Below, piece after piece: positions 37,466-46,707 of a stretch of 64,000 nucleotides of DNA. The stretch covers positions 128,894-192,893 of the forward strand of contig NZ_JASMRZ010000003.1 of assembly GCF_030462475.1 (NCBI RefSeq), given 5' to 3'. Under the pieces are notes generated by a model. The model ran no database searches. It was given only the letters and a program-made list of their open reading frames with translations, and was not told the DNA's origin. Every line of letters begins with the position of its first letter. Position 1 is the stretch's first letter. The position numbers and the translations under genes are program-made. This stretch comes from Variovorax sp. CAN15 (GTDB lineage Bacteria; Pseudomonadota; Gammaproteobacteria; Burkholderiales; Burkholderiaceae_C).

Positions 37466-37897
37466 TTACTTCGGCGTGCCGGTCTTGTCGGTCGGGTTCG
37501 TCACCACGTCCGGGCGCTCACCCTTCTGGCCGAAGCGCGGCGTCACCTTGCGGCCGGTCTGGCTGACTTCCGCACGGGACATCTCGCCGGTCGGCTGCGG
37601 CATGGCGTTGGGCTGATGGTTGACCGTGGTGGTCACCTCGCCCTTGGGCACCGGGTTGTTGGCGTTGTTGCGGTTGTGGGCGCGGGCCTCGGCCTTCACC
37701 GCATCCCGCGATGCCGGCATCGTGTTGTCCGGGCGCTGCGGTGGATTCGCCACGCCTGCCGGGGTCATCGTGCTGGCCTGGCCGCCGACCGATGGATCGG
37801 GCTGAGCCGGAATGGAGGTTGCCTGCGCCATGGCCAGCCCCGCGGCGCCGAGCAGCGCAGCGAGAACGGTGGCGCGGATGGAAGCCTGATGTCTCAT
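37466..37897 (-). CDS. small secreted hypothetical protein
   Basis: MRHQASIRATVLAALLGAAGLAMAQA signal peptide followed by a low-complexity Asn/Pro-rich region. Confidence 0.65.
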   Translation of the reverse strand: MRHQASIRATVLAALLGAAGLAMAQATSIPAQPDPSVGGQASTMTPAGVANPPQRPDNTMPASRDAVKAEARAHNRNNANNPVPKGEVTTTVNHQPNAMPQPTGEMSRAEVSQTGRKVTPRFGQKGERPDVVTNPTDKTGTPK

Positions 37898-38140
37898 GGG
37901 TGATCTCCTTGTGGCTTGATCCATTTGTTCATTTCCGCAGGGCGGAGCGGGGTTTCCGTTCCTTCTTTCCTTGCGAAACGTGGAATCACCGTAGGAGCCT
38001 CGGAAAATCGCCCGTGTGAGGGTGCGGCAGGCATGCCTGTAGGAGCCGGCCGTCCGGGCGCGAAGGCGGCGGCAGGATGGCGGCGGGAAGAAGTTGGCGC
38101 GTTCCTACAGTCGGCAAGGACGCGGCCACGTACAACGTGG

Positions 38141-38977
38141 ATGACGATGTCTTCCTCACCCATCATTCCCGACGCCAGCGCGCCCGATGCCCGGACGGCC
38201 AGGCCTGCCGAGGCCGCGATGCAGGTCGCGCCGACCTCGCTCAAGGTCATGACGGTGAACACCCACAAGGGCTTCACCGCGCTGAACCGCAGGTTCATCC
38301 TGCCCGAACTGCGGGATGCGGTGCGCACCGTGGGCGCCGACGTGGTGTTCCTGCAGGAGGTGCTGGGCACCCATTCGCGCCATCCACGCAGGGTGAGCAA
38401 CTGGCCCGAAGCGCCGCACTACGAATTCCTGGCCGACACCATGTGGCCGCAGTTCGCCTACGGCCGCAACGCGGTGTATCCCAAGGGGCATCACGGCAAC
38501 GCGGTACTCTCGAAGTTCCCGATCGTGCATTTCCGCAACCACGACGTGTCCGTCAGCGGTCCCGAGAAGCGCGGCCTGCTGCATTGCGTGCTGCGGCTGC
38601 CGGGCCGCGCGGTCGACGTGCACGTGATCTGTACCCATCTGGGGTTGGCCGAGGCGCACCGGCAGCAGCAGCTGGAGTTGCTGTGCCACATCGTGCGCGA
38701 CGAGGTGCCCGCCGAGGCACCGCTGATCGTGGCGGGCGACTTCAACGACTGGCGCGGCCGCGCGCACGACGTCCTGGAAAGGGGCGCGTCGCTGCGCGAG
38801 GTTTTCGTGCACGCCACCGGCCGCGCGGCCCGGACCTTTCCGGCGCGCTTTCCGGTGCTCTCGCTGGACCGCATCTACGTGCGCAACGCCGGCGCCCATG
38901 CCCCTGTGGTGCTGCCGCGCAGGCCGTGGTCGCATCTGTCGGACCACGCGCCGCTGGTGGCGGACATCGACCTGTGA
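38141..38977 (+). CDS. endonuclease/exonuclease/phosphatase family protein (YbhP-like)
   Basis: [43 protein letters not shown]...[11 protein letters not shown]...[11 protein letters not shown]; precedes clsB. Confidence 0.92.
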   Translation: MTMSSSPIIPDASAPDARTARPAEAAMQVAPTSLKVMTVNTHKGFTALNRRFILPELRDAVRTVGADVVFLQEVLGTHSRHPRRVSNWPEAPHYEFLADTMWPQFAYGRNAVYPKGHHGNAVLSKFPIVHFRNHDVSVSGPEKRGLLHCVLRLPGRAVDVHVICTHLGLAEAHRQQQLELLCHIVRDEVPAEAPLIVAGDFNDWRGRAHDVLERGASLREVFVHATGRAARTFPARFPVLSLDRIYVRNAGAHAPVVLPRRPWSHLSDHAPLVADIDL

Positions 38978-40269
38978 GCAAGCCAGCCGTGAACAACAAC
39001 AGCAACGACAACCACTGGATCGCCGGCAACCGCATCGGCCTGCTGGAGAACGGCGAGGAGTTCTTTCCGCGCGTGTTCAAGGCCATCCGCCGGGCGCGGC
39101 GCGAGGCGATCGTCGAGACCTTCATCCTGTTCGAGGACAAGGTCGGCCTGCAGCTGCATGCCGCCATGCTCGAGGCGGCGCTGCGCGGCGTGAAGGTCGA
39201 CCTGATGATCGACGGCTTCGGCTCGCCCGACCTCTCGCGCGAATTCATCGAGGGCCTGACCTCGGCCGGCGTGAAGGTGCGGGTGTTCGATCCGGGCCGC
39301 CGCTTCATGGGCCAGCGGCTCAACGTGTTCCGCCGCATGCACCGCAAGATCGTGGTGATCGACGGCGAGCGCGCCTTCGTCGGCGGTATCAACTATTCGG
39401 CCGACCATCTGCTCGACTATGGCCCGATGGCCAAGCAGGACTACGCGGTGGAGCTCGAAGGGCCCATCGTGGGCGAGATCCACCAGTTCGTGCTGCGAGC
39501 CATCGCCCTGGGCGGCAAGGGGGCGGGCTGGTTCCGCCGCAGGCTGCGCCAGTTGCCCGACGCGAGGCATGCGCAGTCCGCCGGCACGGCCGACGCGATG
39601 TTCGTCACGCGCGACAACCGGCGCCACACCAACGACATAGAGCGGCAATACCGCGCCGCGATTCGCGCGGCGCGCGAGCGCATCGTGATCGCCAACGCGT
39701 ATTTCTTTCCGGGCTACCGGCTCATCAAGGAACTGCGGCGCGCGGCGCGGCGCGGCGTGGACGTGCGGCTCATCCTGCAGGGCGAGCCCGACATGCCGAT
39801 CGTGAAGACTGCCGCGAGCATGCTCTACCACCACCTGCTGCACGCGGGCGTGCGCATCTACGAGTACTGCGAACGCCCGCTGCACGGCAAGGTCGCGCTG
39901 ATGGACGGCAAGTGGAGCACCGTGGGCTCGAGCAACCTCGATCCGCTGAGCCTCTCGCTCAACCTCGAGGCCAACGTGGTCGTGCGCGACGAAGCCTTCA
40001 ACACGGTGCTGGCCGAGCGCCTTGAAAAGCTGATGCAGTACAGCTGCAAGCAGGTGGAGGCGGCCGACCTCGCCAGCGAATGGAGCGGCTGGAGGCTGGT
40101 GCGCAGCTTCTTCGTCTTCCACATCCTGCGCTGGTATCCGGCCCTGCTGGGCCGGCTGCCGCGCCACGTGCCGCGCCTGACGCCGGCCGAGGCCACCGAC
40201 CTCGCGAGCCGGCGCGATACCGGGCGCAGCGATCCCACGGGCGGCGCCACGCAGACGGAAGCGGCCTGA
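38974..40269 (+). CDS. clsB: cardiolipin synthase B
   Basis: Two HKD motifs: [21 protein letters not shown] and [24 protein letters not shown] start overlapping upstream stop; synteny ybhP-clsB-ybhN. Confidence 0.94.
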   Translation: MSKPAVNNNSNDNHWIAGNRIGLLENGEEFFPRVFKAIRRARREAIVETFILFEDKVGLQLHAAMLEAALRGVKVDLMIDGFGSPDLSREFIEGLTSAGVKVRVFDPGRRFMGQRLNVFRRMHRKIVVIDGERAFVGGINYSADHLLDYGPMAKQDYAVELEGPIVGEIHQFVLRAIALGGKGAGWFRRRLRQLPDARHAQSAGTADAMFVTRDNRRHTNDIERQYRAAIRAARERIVIANAYFFPGYRLIKELRRAARRGVDVRLILQGEPDMPIVKTAASMLYHHLLHAGVRIYEYCERPLHGKVALMDGKWSTVGSSNLDPLSLSLNLEANVVVRDEAFNTVLAERLEKLMQYSCKQVEAADLASEWSGWRLVRSFFVFHILRWYPALLGRLPRHVPRLTPAEATDLASRRDTGRSDPTGGATQTEAA

Positions 40270-40292
40270 GCCGCGACGGAAGCCGTGCTTCG

Positions 40293-41273
40293 ATGAGCAC
40301 CATCGCCCTCTCGCGCCACAACTGGCGGCCCTGGGCCCGCCGCGCGGCGGTGTGGGGCTTCTTCGCACTGATCGCATGGCTGCTCGTGCGGCAGGCGCTC
40401 GCGATCGACTGGGAGGACGTGTTCGACGCGATCCGCGCGCTGCCAGCCACTTCCCTGCTCGCGGCCGCCGCGCTGGCGGCCTGCAGCTTCGCCCTCTACA
40501 GCACCTACGACCTGCTGGGCCGTCGCCTCACGCGGCACAGGCTGGGCACGCCCACGGTGATGGGCGTGACCTTCATCAGCTACGCCTTCAATCTCAACCT
40601 GGGCTCTCTGGTGGGCGGCGTGGCGTTCCGCTACCGGCTCTATTCGCGGCTGGGGCTTTCCAACGACACCATCACGCGCGTGCTTGGCTTCAGCATGCTG
40701 ACGAACTGGCTGGGTTACCTGGTGGTGGCTGGCACGGTCTTCTGCTTCTGGCCGATGACGCTGCCGCCCGAATGGAAGATCGGCAGCGAGGGCCTGCGCA
40801 TCCTCGGCGCGGTGCTGCTCGTGGTCGCGCTGGCCTATCTGGTGCTGTGCGCCGTGGCGCGCGGGCATGTGTGGCGCGTACGCGGATTCGGGCTCAAGGT
40901 GCCGGGGTTCGCGATGGCGGTGCTGCAGCTCGCGATGTCGTGCGCCAACTGGTCGCTGATCGGCGGCGTGATCTGGTTCCTGCTGCAGGGGCAGGTCGCC
41001 TATGCGCAGGTGCTCGCGGTGCTGCTGGCGGCGGCGGTGGCCGGCGTTCTCACGCACGTGCCGGCGGGGCTCGGCGTCCTGGAGGCAGTGTTCGTGGCGC
41101 TGCTCTCGCACGAGGTGCCGCAGGCACAACTGCTCGGCGCGCTGCTGGCGTACAGGGGGCTTTACTACCTGCTGCCGCTGGCGGTGGCCGCGCTGGCCTA
41201 TCTGTTCACCGAGGCGCGGGCCAGGCGGCTGGGTGTGCACACACCTCGGAAGGGCCGCGAGCGTGGGAAGTGA
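40293..41273 (+). CDS. YbhN / lysylphosphatidylglycerol synthase TM family protein (UPF0104)
   Basis: Multi-TM; GTPTVMGVTFISYAFNLNLGSLVGGVAFRYRLYSRLGL. Confidence 0.9.
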   Translation: MSTIALSRHNWRPWARRAAVWGFFALIAWLLVRQALAIDWEDVFDAIRALPATSLLAAAALAACSFALYSTYDLLGRRLTRHRLGTPTVMGVTFISYAFNLNLGSLVGGVAFRYRLYSRLGLSNDTITRVLGFSMLTNWLGYLVVAGTVFCFWPMTLPPEWKIGSEGLRILGAVLLVVALAYLVLCAVARGHVWRVRGFGLKVPGFAMAVLQLAMSCANWSLIGGVIWFLLQGQVAYAQVLAVLLAAAVAGVLTHVPAGLGVLEAVFVALLSHEVPQAQLLGALLAYRGLYYLLPLAVAALAYLFTEARARRLGVHTPRKGRERGK

Positions 41274-41442
41274 CGGGCCCGGCAGCCGAAGAGGCTTTCG
41301 GCCGGCACGTAATTTCCACATCGGAAAGCGGAACTTGATCAACAAAAATGCAGATCTGTTTGGCTTGTGCACCAACTCCTGTCGCCGGCCACCACCTATA
41401 GTGGCCCGACCCCCTTTCACGCGTTCAGTCGCGGCCTCCTAC

Positions 41443-41946
41443 ATGTCGTCCTCCAGTTCAGTCGCCCGTCTCCCGGGCCCGCTCATGCAGCAGTGGTTCG
41501 ACCTGGCGCTCAAGACCCACGAAATGCTGCTGTCGTCCGGCCTCGTGATCGGCATGCGCACCGAGCGCATGGCCCGCGCGGGGCTCGCGCCCAGCGCGGA
41601 CGACCTTGCCGAGTTCCAGCTCATGGGACAGGAAAAGCTCGATGCCGCGAGCGAATCGGGCATCGCGATGGCCAGGCAATGGCACAGCAGCCATTTCTCC
41701 CTCGCCAACCGGGTGCTGCAGCAATGGCTGCAGAGCACGACGGCCTTCTTCTCGCTGGCGGGCAGCGTCACACCCGCGCAGGCGGCCGCGCATGGCGATG
41801 CCTTTGTTCAATCGGCCGCGGATACGGTCGATGCGGCGAGCGAGCTGCCGGGGATCGCGGCACGCATCGCGCGCCAGGGCCTGACGCCGATCCATGCCGC
41901 CGCCACTTCCAACGCGCGCCGGCTCTCGGGGCTCGAGGAATCCTGA
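41443..41946 (+). CDS. phasin-like / polyhydroxyalkanoate granule-associated-like hypothetical protein
   Basis: Alpha-helical MQQWFDLALKTHEMLLSSGLVIGMRTERMARAG...MGQEKLDAASESG. Confidence 0.6.
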   Translation: MSSSSSVARLPGPLMQQWFDLALKTHEMLLSSGLVIGMRTERMARAGLAPSADDLAEFQLMGQEKLDAASESGIAMARQWHSSHFSLANRVLQQWLQSTTAFFSLAGSVTPAQAAAHGDAFVQSAADTVDAASELPGIAARIARQGLTPIHAAATSNARRLSGLEES

Positions 41947-41949
41947 GCC

Positions 41950-43200
41950 TCAGGCCTTCGCCGGCACCAGCGTCAGCAGCGTGATCTCGGAAGGTGCGCC
42001 GAAGCGCTTGGGCGGGCCCCAGTAGCCGGTGCCCCGGCTCACGTAGACCCACATGTCTTGCAGCCGGTGCAGGCCGGCCGTGAAGGGCTGCTGCATCGGC
42101 ACGAACAGGTTCCAAGGAAAGAACTGGCCACCGTGCGTATGGCCCGACAGCTGCAGCTGGTAGCCGGCCGCGGCCGCCAGGGGCGCGCTGCGCGGCTGGT
42201 GCGCGAGCAGCACGCGCGTGTGCACCAGCGGCGGCGCGTCGTGCAGCGCCAGGTGCGGGTCGCTGGCGTGCGCCGCGTCGAAGTGCCCGGCGGTGAAGTC
42301 GGTCACGCCGGCCAGAACCAGCGCGCTTTCGAAAAGCTCCTCGTCGGTCTGCGCGCCGCGCACGTTGCGCGTCTGCAGCACCACGTGCTCGTTGAGCAGC
42401 ACCTTCAGGCCCAGTCGGCGCAGCTCGTCGATCCAGGCATGCGCGCCCGCGTAGTACTCGTGGTTGCCCGTGACCACGAAGGTGCCGTGCCGCGCGCGCA
42501 GCCCGGCCAGCGGCGCGATGTGCTCGCGCAGCTCGGGCACGCTGCCGTCGACCAGGTCGCCGGTGATCGCGATGGCGTCCGCGCCCAGGCGGTTCACCGC
42601 GTCGACGATGCGCTGGATGTAGCTGTTGCGGATCGTCGGCCCCACGTGGATGTCGCTGAGCTGCGCGATGGTGAAGCCTTCGAGCGCCTGCGGCAGGCCG
42701 CGGATCGGCACTTCCACCCGCTTCACGCCGGCCGTGCGGCGCGCGTTCAGGAAGCCGACGACCGAGGTGGCCGTGGCCATCGCCAGCACCGCCAGCGCGC
42801 TCCATGGCAGCAGGGTGCTCCACTGCACCTGGACGCCGCCGACGGCCCCCGCGAGCCAGGCCAGCAGCAGGCCGGCGTCGCGCACCAGCGTGAGCACGAA
42901 CATCGAGGAGAACCAGCCCATGCTGATCAGGCCGGTCCACTTGAGCACGGTGCCGTTTCCAGCGCCCTCGCGAGTACCGCGGCGCGACACGAAGGGCAGC
43001 GGGATGGTCGCCGCAGACACCACCAGCGCGGCGAGCGCCAACGGCCACGCGGGCGTGAGCACGGCCAGCGCGGGCAGCAGGCGCAGCGCGATATAGACGT
43101 GCAACAGCGCGGTCAGGGCGCTCAGGGGACGGATCGGCATCGGGGCAATGGGGTCGGGCACTGCCCGGGACAGGCCATCTGCAAGGCGCATGCCGTGCAT
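41950..43200 (-). CDS. metallophosphoesterase with N-terminal TM domain
   Basis: QLSDIHVGPTI...AITGDLVDGS...VTGNHEYYAGA...QLSGHTHGGQFFPWN. Confidence 0.94.
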   Translation of the reverse strand: MHGMRLADGLSRAVPDPIAPMPIRPLSALTALLHVYIALRLLPALAVLTPAWPLALAALVVSAATIPLPFVSRRGTREGAGNGTVLKWTGLISMGWFSSMFVLTLVRDAGLLLAWLAGAVGGVQVQWSTLLPWSALAVLAMATATSVVGFLNARRTAGVKRVEVPIRGLPQALEGFTIAQLSDIHVGPTIRNSYIQRIVDAVNRLGADAIAITGDLVDGSVPELREHIAPLAGLRARHGTFVVTGNHEYYAGAHAWIDELRRLGLKVLLNEHVVLQTRNVRGAQTDEELFESALVLAGVTDFTAGHFDAAHASDPHLALHDAPPLVHTRVLLAHQPRSAPLAAAAGYQLQLSGHTHGGQFFPWNLFVPMQQPFTAGLHRLQDMWVYVSRGTGYWGPPKRFGAPSEITLLTLVPAKA

Positions 43201-43226
43201 TCAAGATACCGCGAGGCGCCTGGGTC

Positions 43227-43243
43227 GCTATTTTTTCTATAGC
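43227..43243. repeat. GCTAT-N7-ATAGC mini-hairpin, copy C
   Basis: GCTATTTTTTCTATAGC. Confidence 0.8.
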
Positions 43244-43333
43244 GTACAGCGCCCGGATAGCAAGCCTTGAGGCATGGCCCAATCCTCGGATTGTGCGCCG
43301 GCCGGATGCGCGCCGGTGCTCACTTGCGCGGCG

Positions 43334-43828
43334 CTACTGCACCGTGCGCGTGCCGGCTGAAGCCATGTCGGTGCCGGCGGGCCAGACGAAGGTCGCCTTG
43401 GCCGGCGCACCCTGGAGCACGTGCAGGTCCTGCTTGAGCACCTGGCTGCCGATGCGCGCCTCGACCACGTAGTTGCCCGGGTCCAGCCGCGCCACCATGA
43501 AGGGGCCGCCCGACACCACGTTGTCCAGCAGCGCGGTGCCGCTGCCGTCGCGCACCGTCACGCGGACGTTGGCGGCGAAATCGGCGCCCTTGTGGTCCTT
43601 GATCGCGAATTCGAAGGTGGCGGGCCAGCGCGGGGACACGGTCTCCATCAGCTTGGCCTCGTCGCTGCCGATGCCGCCGCTCATGTATTCGACGCCGTGC
43701 GACATGTAGATCGGCGGGTTCACCGCGGCCTGTGCCGGCGTGAACGCACCGAACAGGACGGCGCCGCAGAACATCGCAGCCGCCAGCGGCCGCATCACGC
43801 GCAGCGAGGATGGGAAACGGGAGTTCAT
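43334..43828 (-). CDS. secreted carboxypeptidase-regulatory-like protein, paralog 2
   Basis: Signal peptide; VNPPIYMSHGVEYMSGGIGSDEAKLMETVSPRWPATFEFAIKD... Confidence 0.78.
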   Translation of the reverse strand: MNSRFPSSLRVMRPLAAAMFCGAVLFGAFTPAQAAVNPPIYMSHGVEYMSGGIGSDEAKLMETVSPRWPATFEFAIKDHKGADFAANVRVTVRDGSGTALLDNVVSGGPFMVARLDPGNYVVEARIGSQVLKQDLHVLQGAPAKATFVWPAGTDMASAGTRTVQ

Positions 43829-43935
43829 GCTCAGGTCCTTTCTTTGCTTTTTCGTCGTGGCAAGAGGCCACGAAGCCACTGTGCGGCGCACGGCTTAGGA
43901 AAGTCTGACCTGATGCCCGCCGCGGCGGGCCGGGC

Positions 43936-44457
43936 TCAGCGGACGCTGGCGGAGGACTGCGCGAGCGTCTGCGCCTGCGGCGGCATCACCGAGGCCATGT
44001 CGAAGTTCGACGGCCACGCGAAGGAGGCGCGCGCCGGCACGCCCGCGATCACGACCATCGTCTGCGTCAGCGTGAGGCCTCCGAGCGTCACGTTCACGTC
44101 GTAGGCGCCCGGATTCAGGCGCGCGAGCATGTAGGGGCTCTTCGATTCCACGCTCATCACCGGCTGGCCGGTGTATTTCTGGCGGATTTCCACCGAGGCC
44201 TTGGCCGGAAAGCCCGGCTGCAGCGCCCCCTTGCCATCGCTGATGCCCAGCTCGATGGTGGCTGCCCAGCGCGGCGAGACCATTTCCATGAACGCGGCCT
44301 CGTCCCTGGCGGCGCCGCCGCACATGTATTCGATGCCCTGCGCCATCTGGATGGGCGGGTTGGTGAACGCGTGGGCCGTGCCCATGGCCCCGAGGAATGC
44401 TGCTGTGCCGCCCAATACCAGCGCGGCCAATGGCCGGCGGAGACGCTTAGGGTTCAT
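43936..44457 (-). CDS. secreted carboxypeptidase-regulatory-like protein, paralog 1
   Basis: Signal peptide; TNPPIQMAQGIEYMCGGAARDEAAFMEMVSPRWAATIELGISD...; similar to the adjacent gene. Confidence 0.78.
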   Translation of the reverse strand: MNPKRLRRPLAALVLGGTAAFLGAMGTAHAFTNPPIQMAQGIEYMCGGAARDEAAFMEMVSPRWAATIELGISDGKGALQPGFPAKASVEIRQKYTGQPVMSVESKSPYMLARLNPGAYDVNVTLGGLTLTQTMVVIAGVPARASFAWPSNFDMASVMPPQAQTLAQSSASVR

Positions 44458-44569
44458 TGCTGTGTGGTCCTCGATCTTGCGTGACGTGAAATCCGTCGGG
44501 GATTTTGCTTAGCAAGAGTCGGGCTAGATATAGCGTTTACGAGGAACGATCCGCGGATCGGAACTGAAT

Positions 44570-44586
44570 GCTATTGTTTTCATAGC
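44570..44586. repeat. GCTAT-N7-ATAGC mini-hairpin, copy D
   Basis: GCTATTGTTTTCATAGC. Confidence 0.8.
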
Positions 44587-45038
44587 TGATGACGGCCATG
44601 TGACATGGCCGTCACCCGGTTTCGGCGGCTCGGCTCAGGAAAACCCTGATCGGCGGCTTCACGGCGCCTTCGGCGACGGTCGCACGGCGAACGCCTACAA
44701 CGGTGCACGCCGGCGCGCTGATCGGGCGCGCGGCGAGCGGCACCGGCGGGATCGCCCGGCTGACGCGGCAGATGCAGCGCGTGCTGGAAAGGCAGTTCAG
44801 CCCCGGCTGCGCCCGTACCGGCAACCGTGCGGGCAACGGCACCGACGCGACGTGATCCGACCTGAGGTGGCCTCGCCTGTCGATGGCGCTGCCGTGCGCA
44901 GCGCTTCGACGAGCGTGAGCGTGTTCCGCACCCGTGGGGCGTGTCGCCGCGCGGCGGCAGGGATGTTCGCGGCGCCATATGCTCGGCGCTCCAGAACAAC
45001 AAGCCCCGTCCCGGCCGCCGCCGCGCGACGACCCACCG

Positions 45039-45932
45039 ATGCAACCGACCGGAACCCTGCGCGGCATCGCCGCGATGCTGTTGGCCTGCGCCTTCTTCGC
45101 CTGCATGGACGCCATGCTCAAGACCCTGGCCGGCCACTACCCGCCGCTGCAGGTGACGGCGCTGCGCGGCCTGACCGCCCTGCCTCTGGTGTGCCTGTAC
45201 ATCGCCTGGCGGCGCGAGGCGGGCGGCGTCTTCAACCGCCGGCTGCGCTGGCGGCTGCACCTGCTGCGCGCCACGCTCAACATGGCGATGCTCGTGCTCT
45301 TCGTGCACGGCCTGAAGACGCTGGGGCTGGCCGAAGCCTACACGCTCACCTTCATCGCGCCGCTGCTGATGGTGCTCATCGCGGTGCCGATGCTGGGCGA
45401 ATCGATCCTGCCGCGGCACTGGGTCGCCATCGGGCTGGGCTTCGCGGGCGTCGTGATCGCGCTGCGGCCCGAGCAGGACGCCTTTCTCGCGCCGGGCGCG
45501 CTCGCGATCCTGGTGGCGGCGGTCTGCTATGCGCTGTCGAACATGCTGGGCCGGCTCATCAGCCGCACCGAGCCGAGCGCCGCGCTGGTCTTCTGGACCA
45601 CCGCCGGCATGGCGTTGGGCGGCAGCCTGCTGTCGGCGCCGCAATGGGTGCCGATCCAGCCGCAGCACACCTGGGTGCTCGCGGGCCTGGCCCTGAGCGG
45701 CTTCCTGGGCCAGCTCGCCATTGCAGAGGCGTTCCGCCATGGGCAGGCCGCCGCCATCGCTCCATTCGAATACAGCGCCCTGGCCTGGGGGCTCCTGATC
45801 GACTGGCTGTTCTGGAACGCCGCGCCCGATGCATGGACGCTGGGCGGCGGCGCGCTGATCATCGCGAGCGGGCTGTGGCTGGCGCGAAGCGAGGCGCCGA
45901 GATCAGGAACACAGGAGCGGCGCGCGGCCTGA
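45039..45932 (+). CDS. DMT/EamA family transporter
   Basis: About 10 TM segments; LRGIAAMLLACAFFACMDAMLKTLAGHYPPLQVTALRGL; EamA repeats. Confidence 0.93.
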   Translation: MQPTGTLRGIAAMLLACAFFACMDAMLKTLAGHYPPLQVTALRGLTALPLVCLYIAWRREAGGVFNRRLRWRLHLLRATLNMAMLVLFVHGLKTLGLAEAYTLTFIAPLLMVLIAVPMLGESILPRHWVAIGLGFAGVVIALRPEQDAFLAPGALAILVAAVCYALSNMLGRLISRTEPSAALVFWTTAGMALGGSLLSAPQWVPIQPQHTWVLAGLALSGFLGQLAIAEAFRHGQAAAIAPFEYSALAWGLLIDWLFWNAAPDAWTLGGGALIIASGLWLARSEAPRSGTQERRAA

Positions 45933-45948
45933 GCCGCCCGCCTGCCGA

Positions 45949-46635
45949 TCACTCGATCAGCGCGCGCTTCACGTCTTCCTGCAGGCTGCGCAGGTGATCG
46001 CGCATGGCCACGCGCGCGCGTTCGGCGTCTCGTGCGCGCAGCGCGCGGATGATCTCGCCGTGCTCGTCGTGGTTCTCCGAATGCCTGTGCAGCGGGCTGT
46101 GCAGGCGGAAGAGCCGTGCGTTGACGCGAAGCTCCTCCACCAGCCGCGGGAACACGACGTTGCCGCTGGCCCTGGCGATCAGCAGGTGGAAGCGGTCGTC
46201 GAAGTGCCAGTGCTCGGTCTCGCTGTGCTCGCCGCCGCCCAGCGTCGCGATGTCGGCCTCCAGCGCGTCGATCTCCGCGTCGGTGATCTTGCCCACCGCC
46301 AGTGCGATGGCCTCGCACTCGATGACCTCGCGCGCGCGCATGCAGTCGAAGTATTCCTTGGTGCCTAGCGCGCGCACGGCGTAGGAGCGCGCATCGCGCC
46401 GCACCAGCAGCCCCTCGCCCGCCAGCCGCACCAGCGCTTCGCGCATGGGCGTGCGCGAGATGCGCAGGTCTTCCGCCAGCCGTGCCTCCTGCAGCGGGCT
46501 GCCGGCCGATATCTGGCGATCGAGGATGAGGGTGCGCAGCCGGTCGTAGGCCTGTTCGGCCAGGCTGGCGGAGCGCACCTCCAGGGGGGCGATCGTGATG
46601 GTGGCGGGCTGCGTGGGGCTGGGAAGGCTGGGCAT
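45949..46635 (-). CDS. GntR-family (FCD/FadR-type) transcriptional regulator
   Basis: AYDRLRTLILDRQISAGSPLQEARLAEDLRISRTPMREALVRLAGEGLL; FCD domain. Confidence 0.94.
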   Translation of the reverse strand: MPSLPSPTQPATITIAPLEVRSASLAEQAYDRLRTLILDRQISAGSPLQEARLAEDLRISRTPMREALVRLAGEGLLVRRDARSYAVRALGTKEYFDCMRAREVIECEAIALAVGKITDAEIDALEADIATLGGGEHSETEHWHFDDRFHLLIARASGNVVFPRLVEELRVNARLFRLHSPLHRHSENHDEHGEIIRALRARDAERARVAMRDHLRSLQEDVKRALIE

Positions 46636-46707
46636 GCGGGGATGGGCGAAAGCCGCGAGGGCGGGTGAGCTTAGCAGGGCCGGCCGGGCGCGCTCAGGGC
46701 CATTCTT

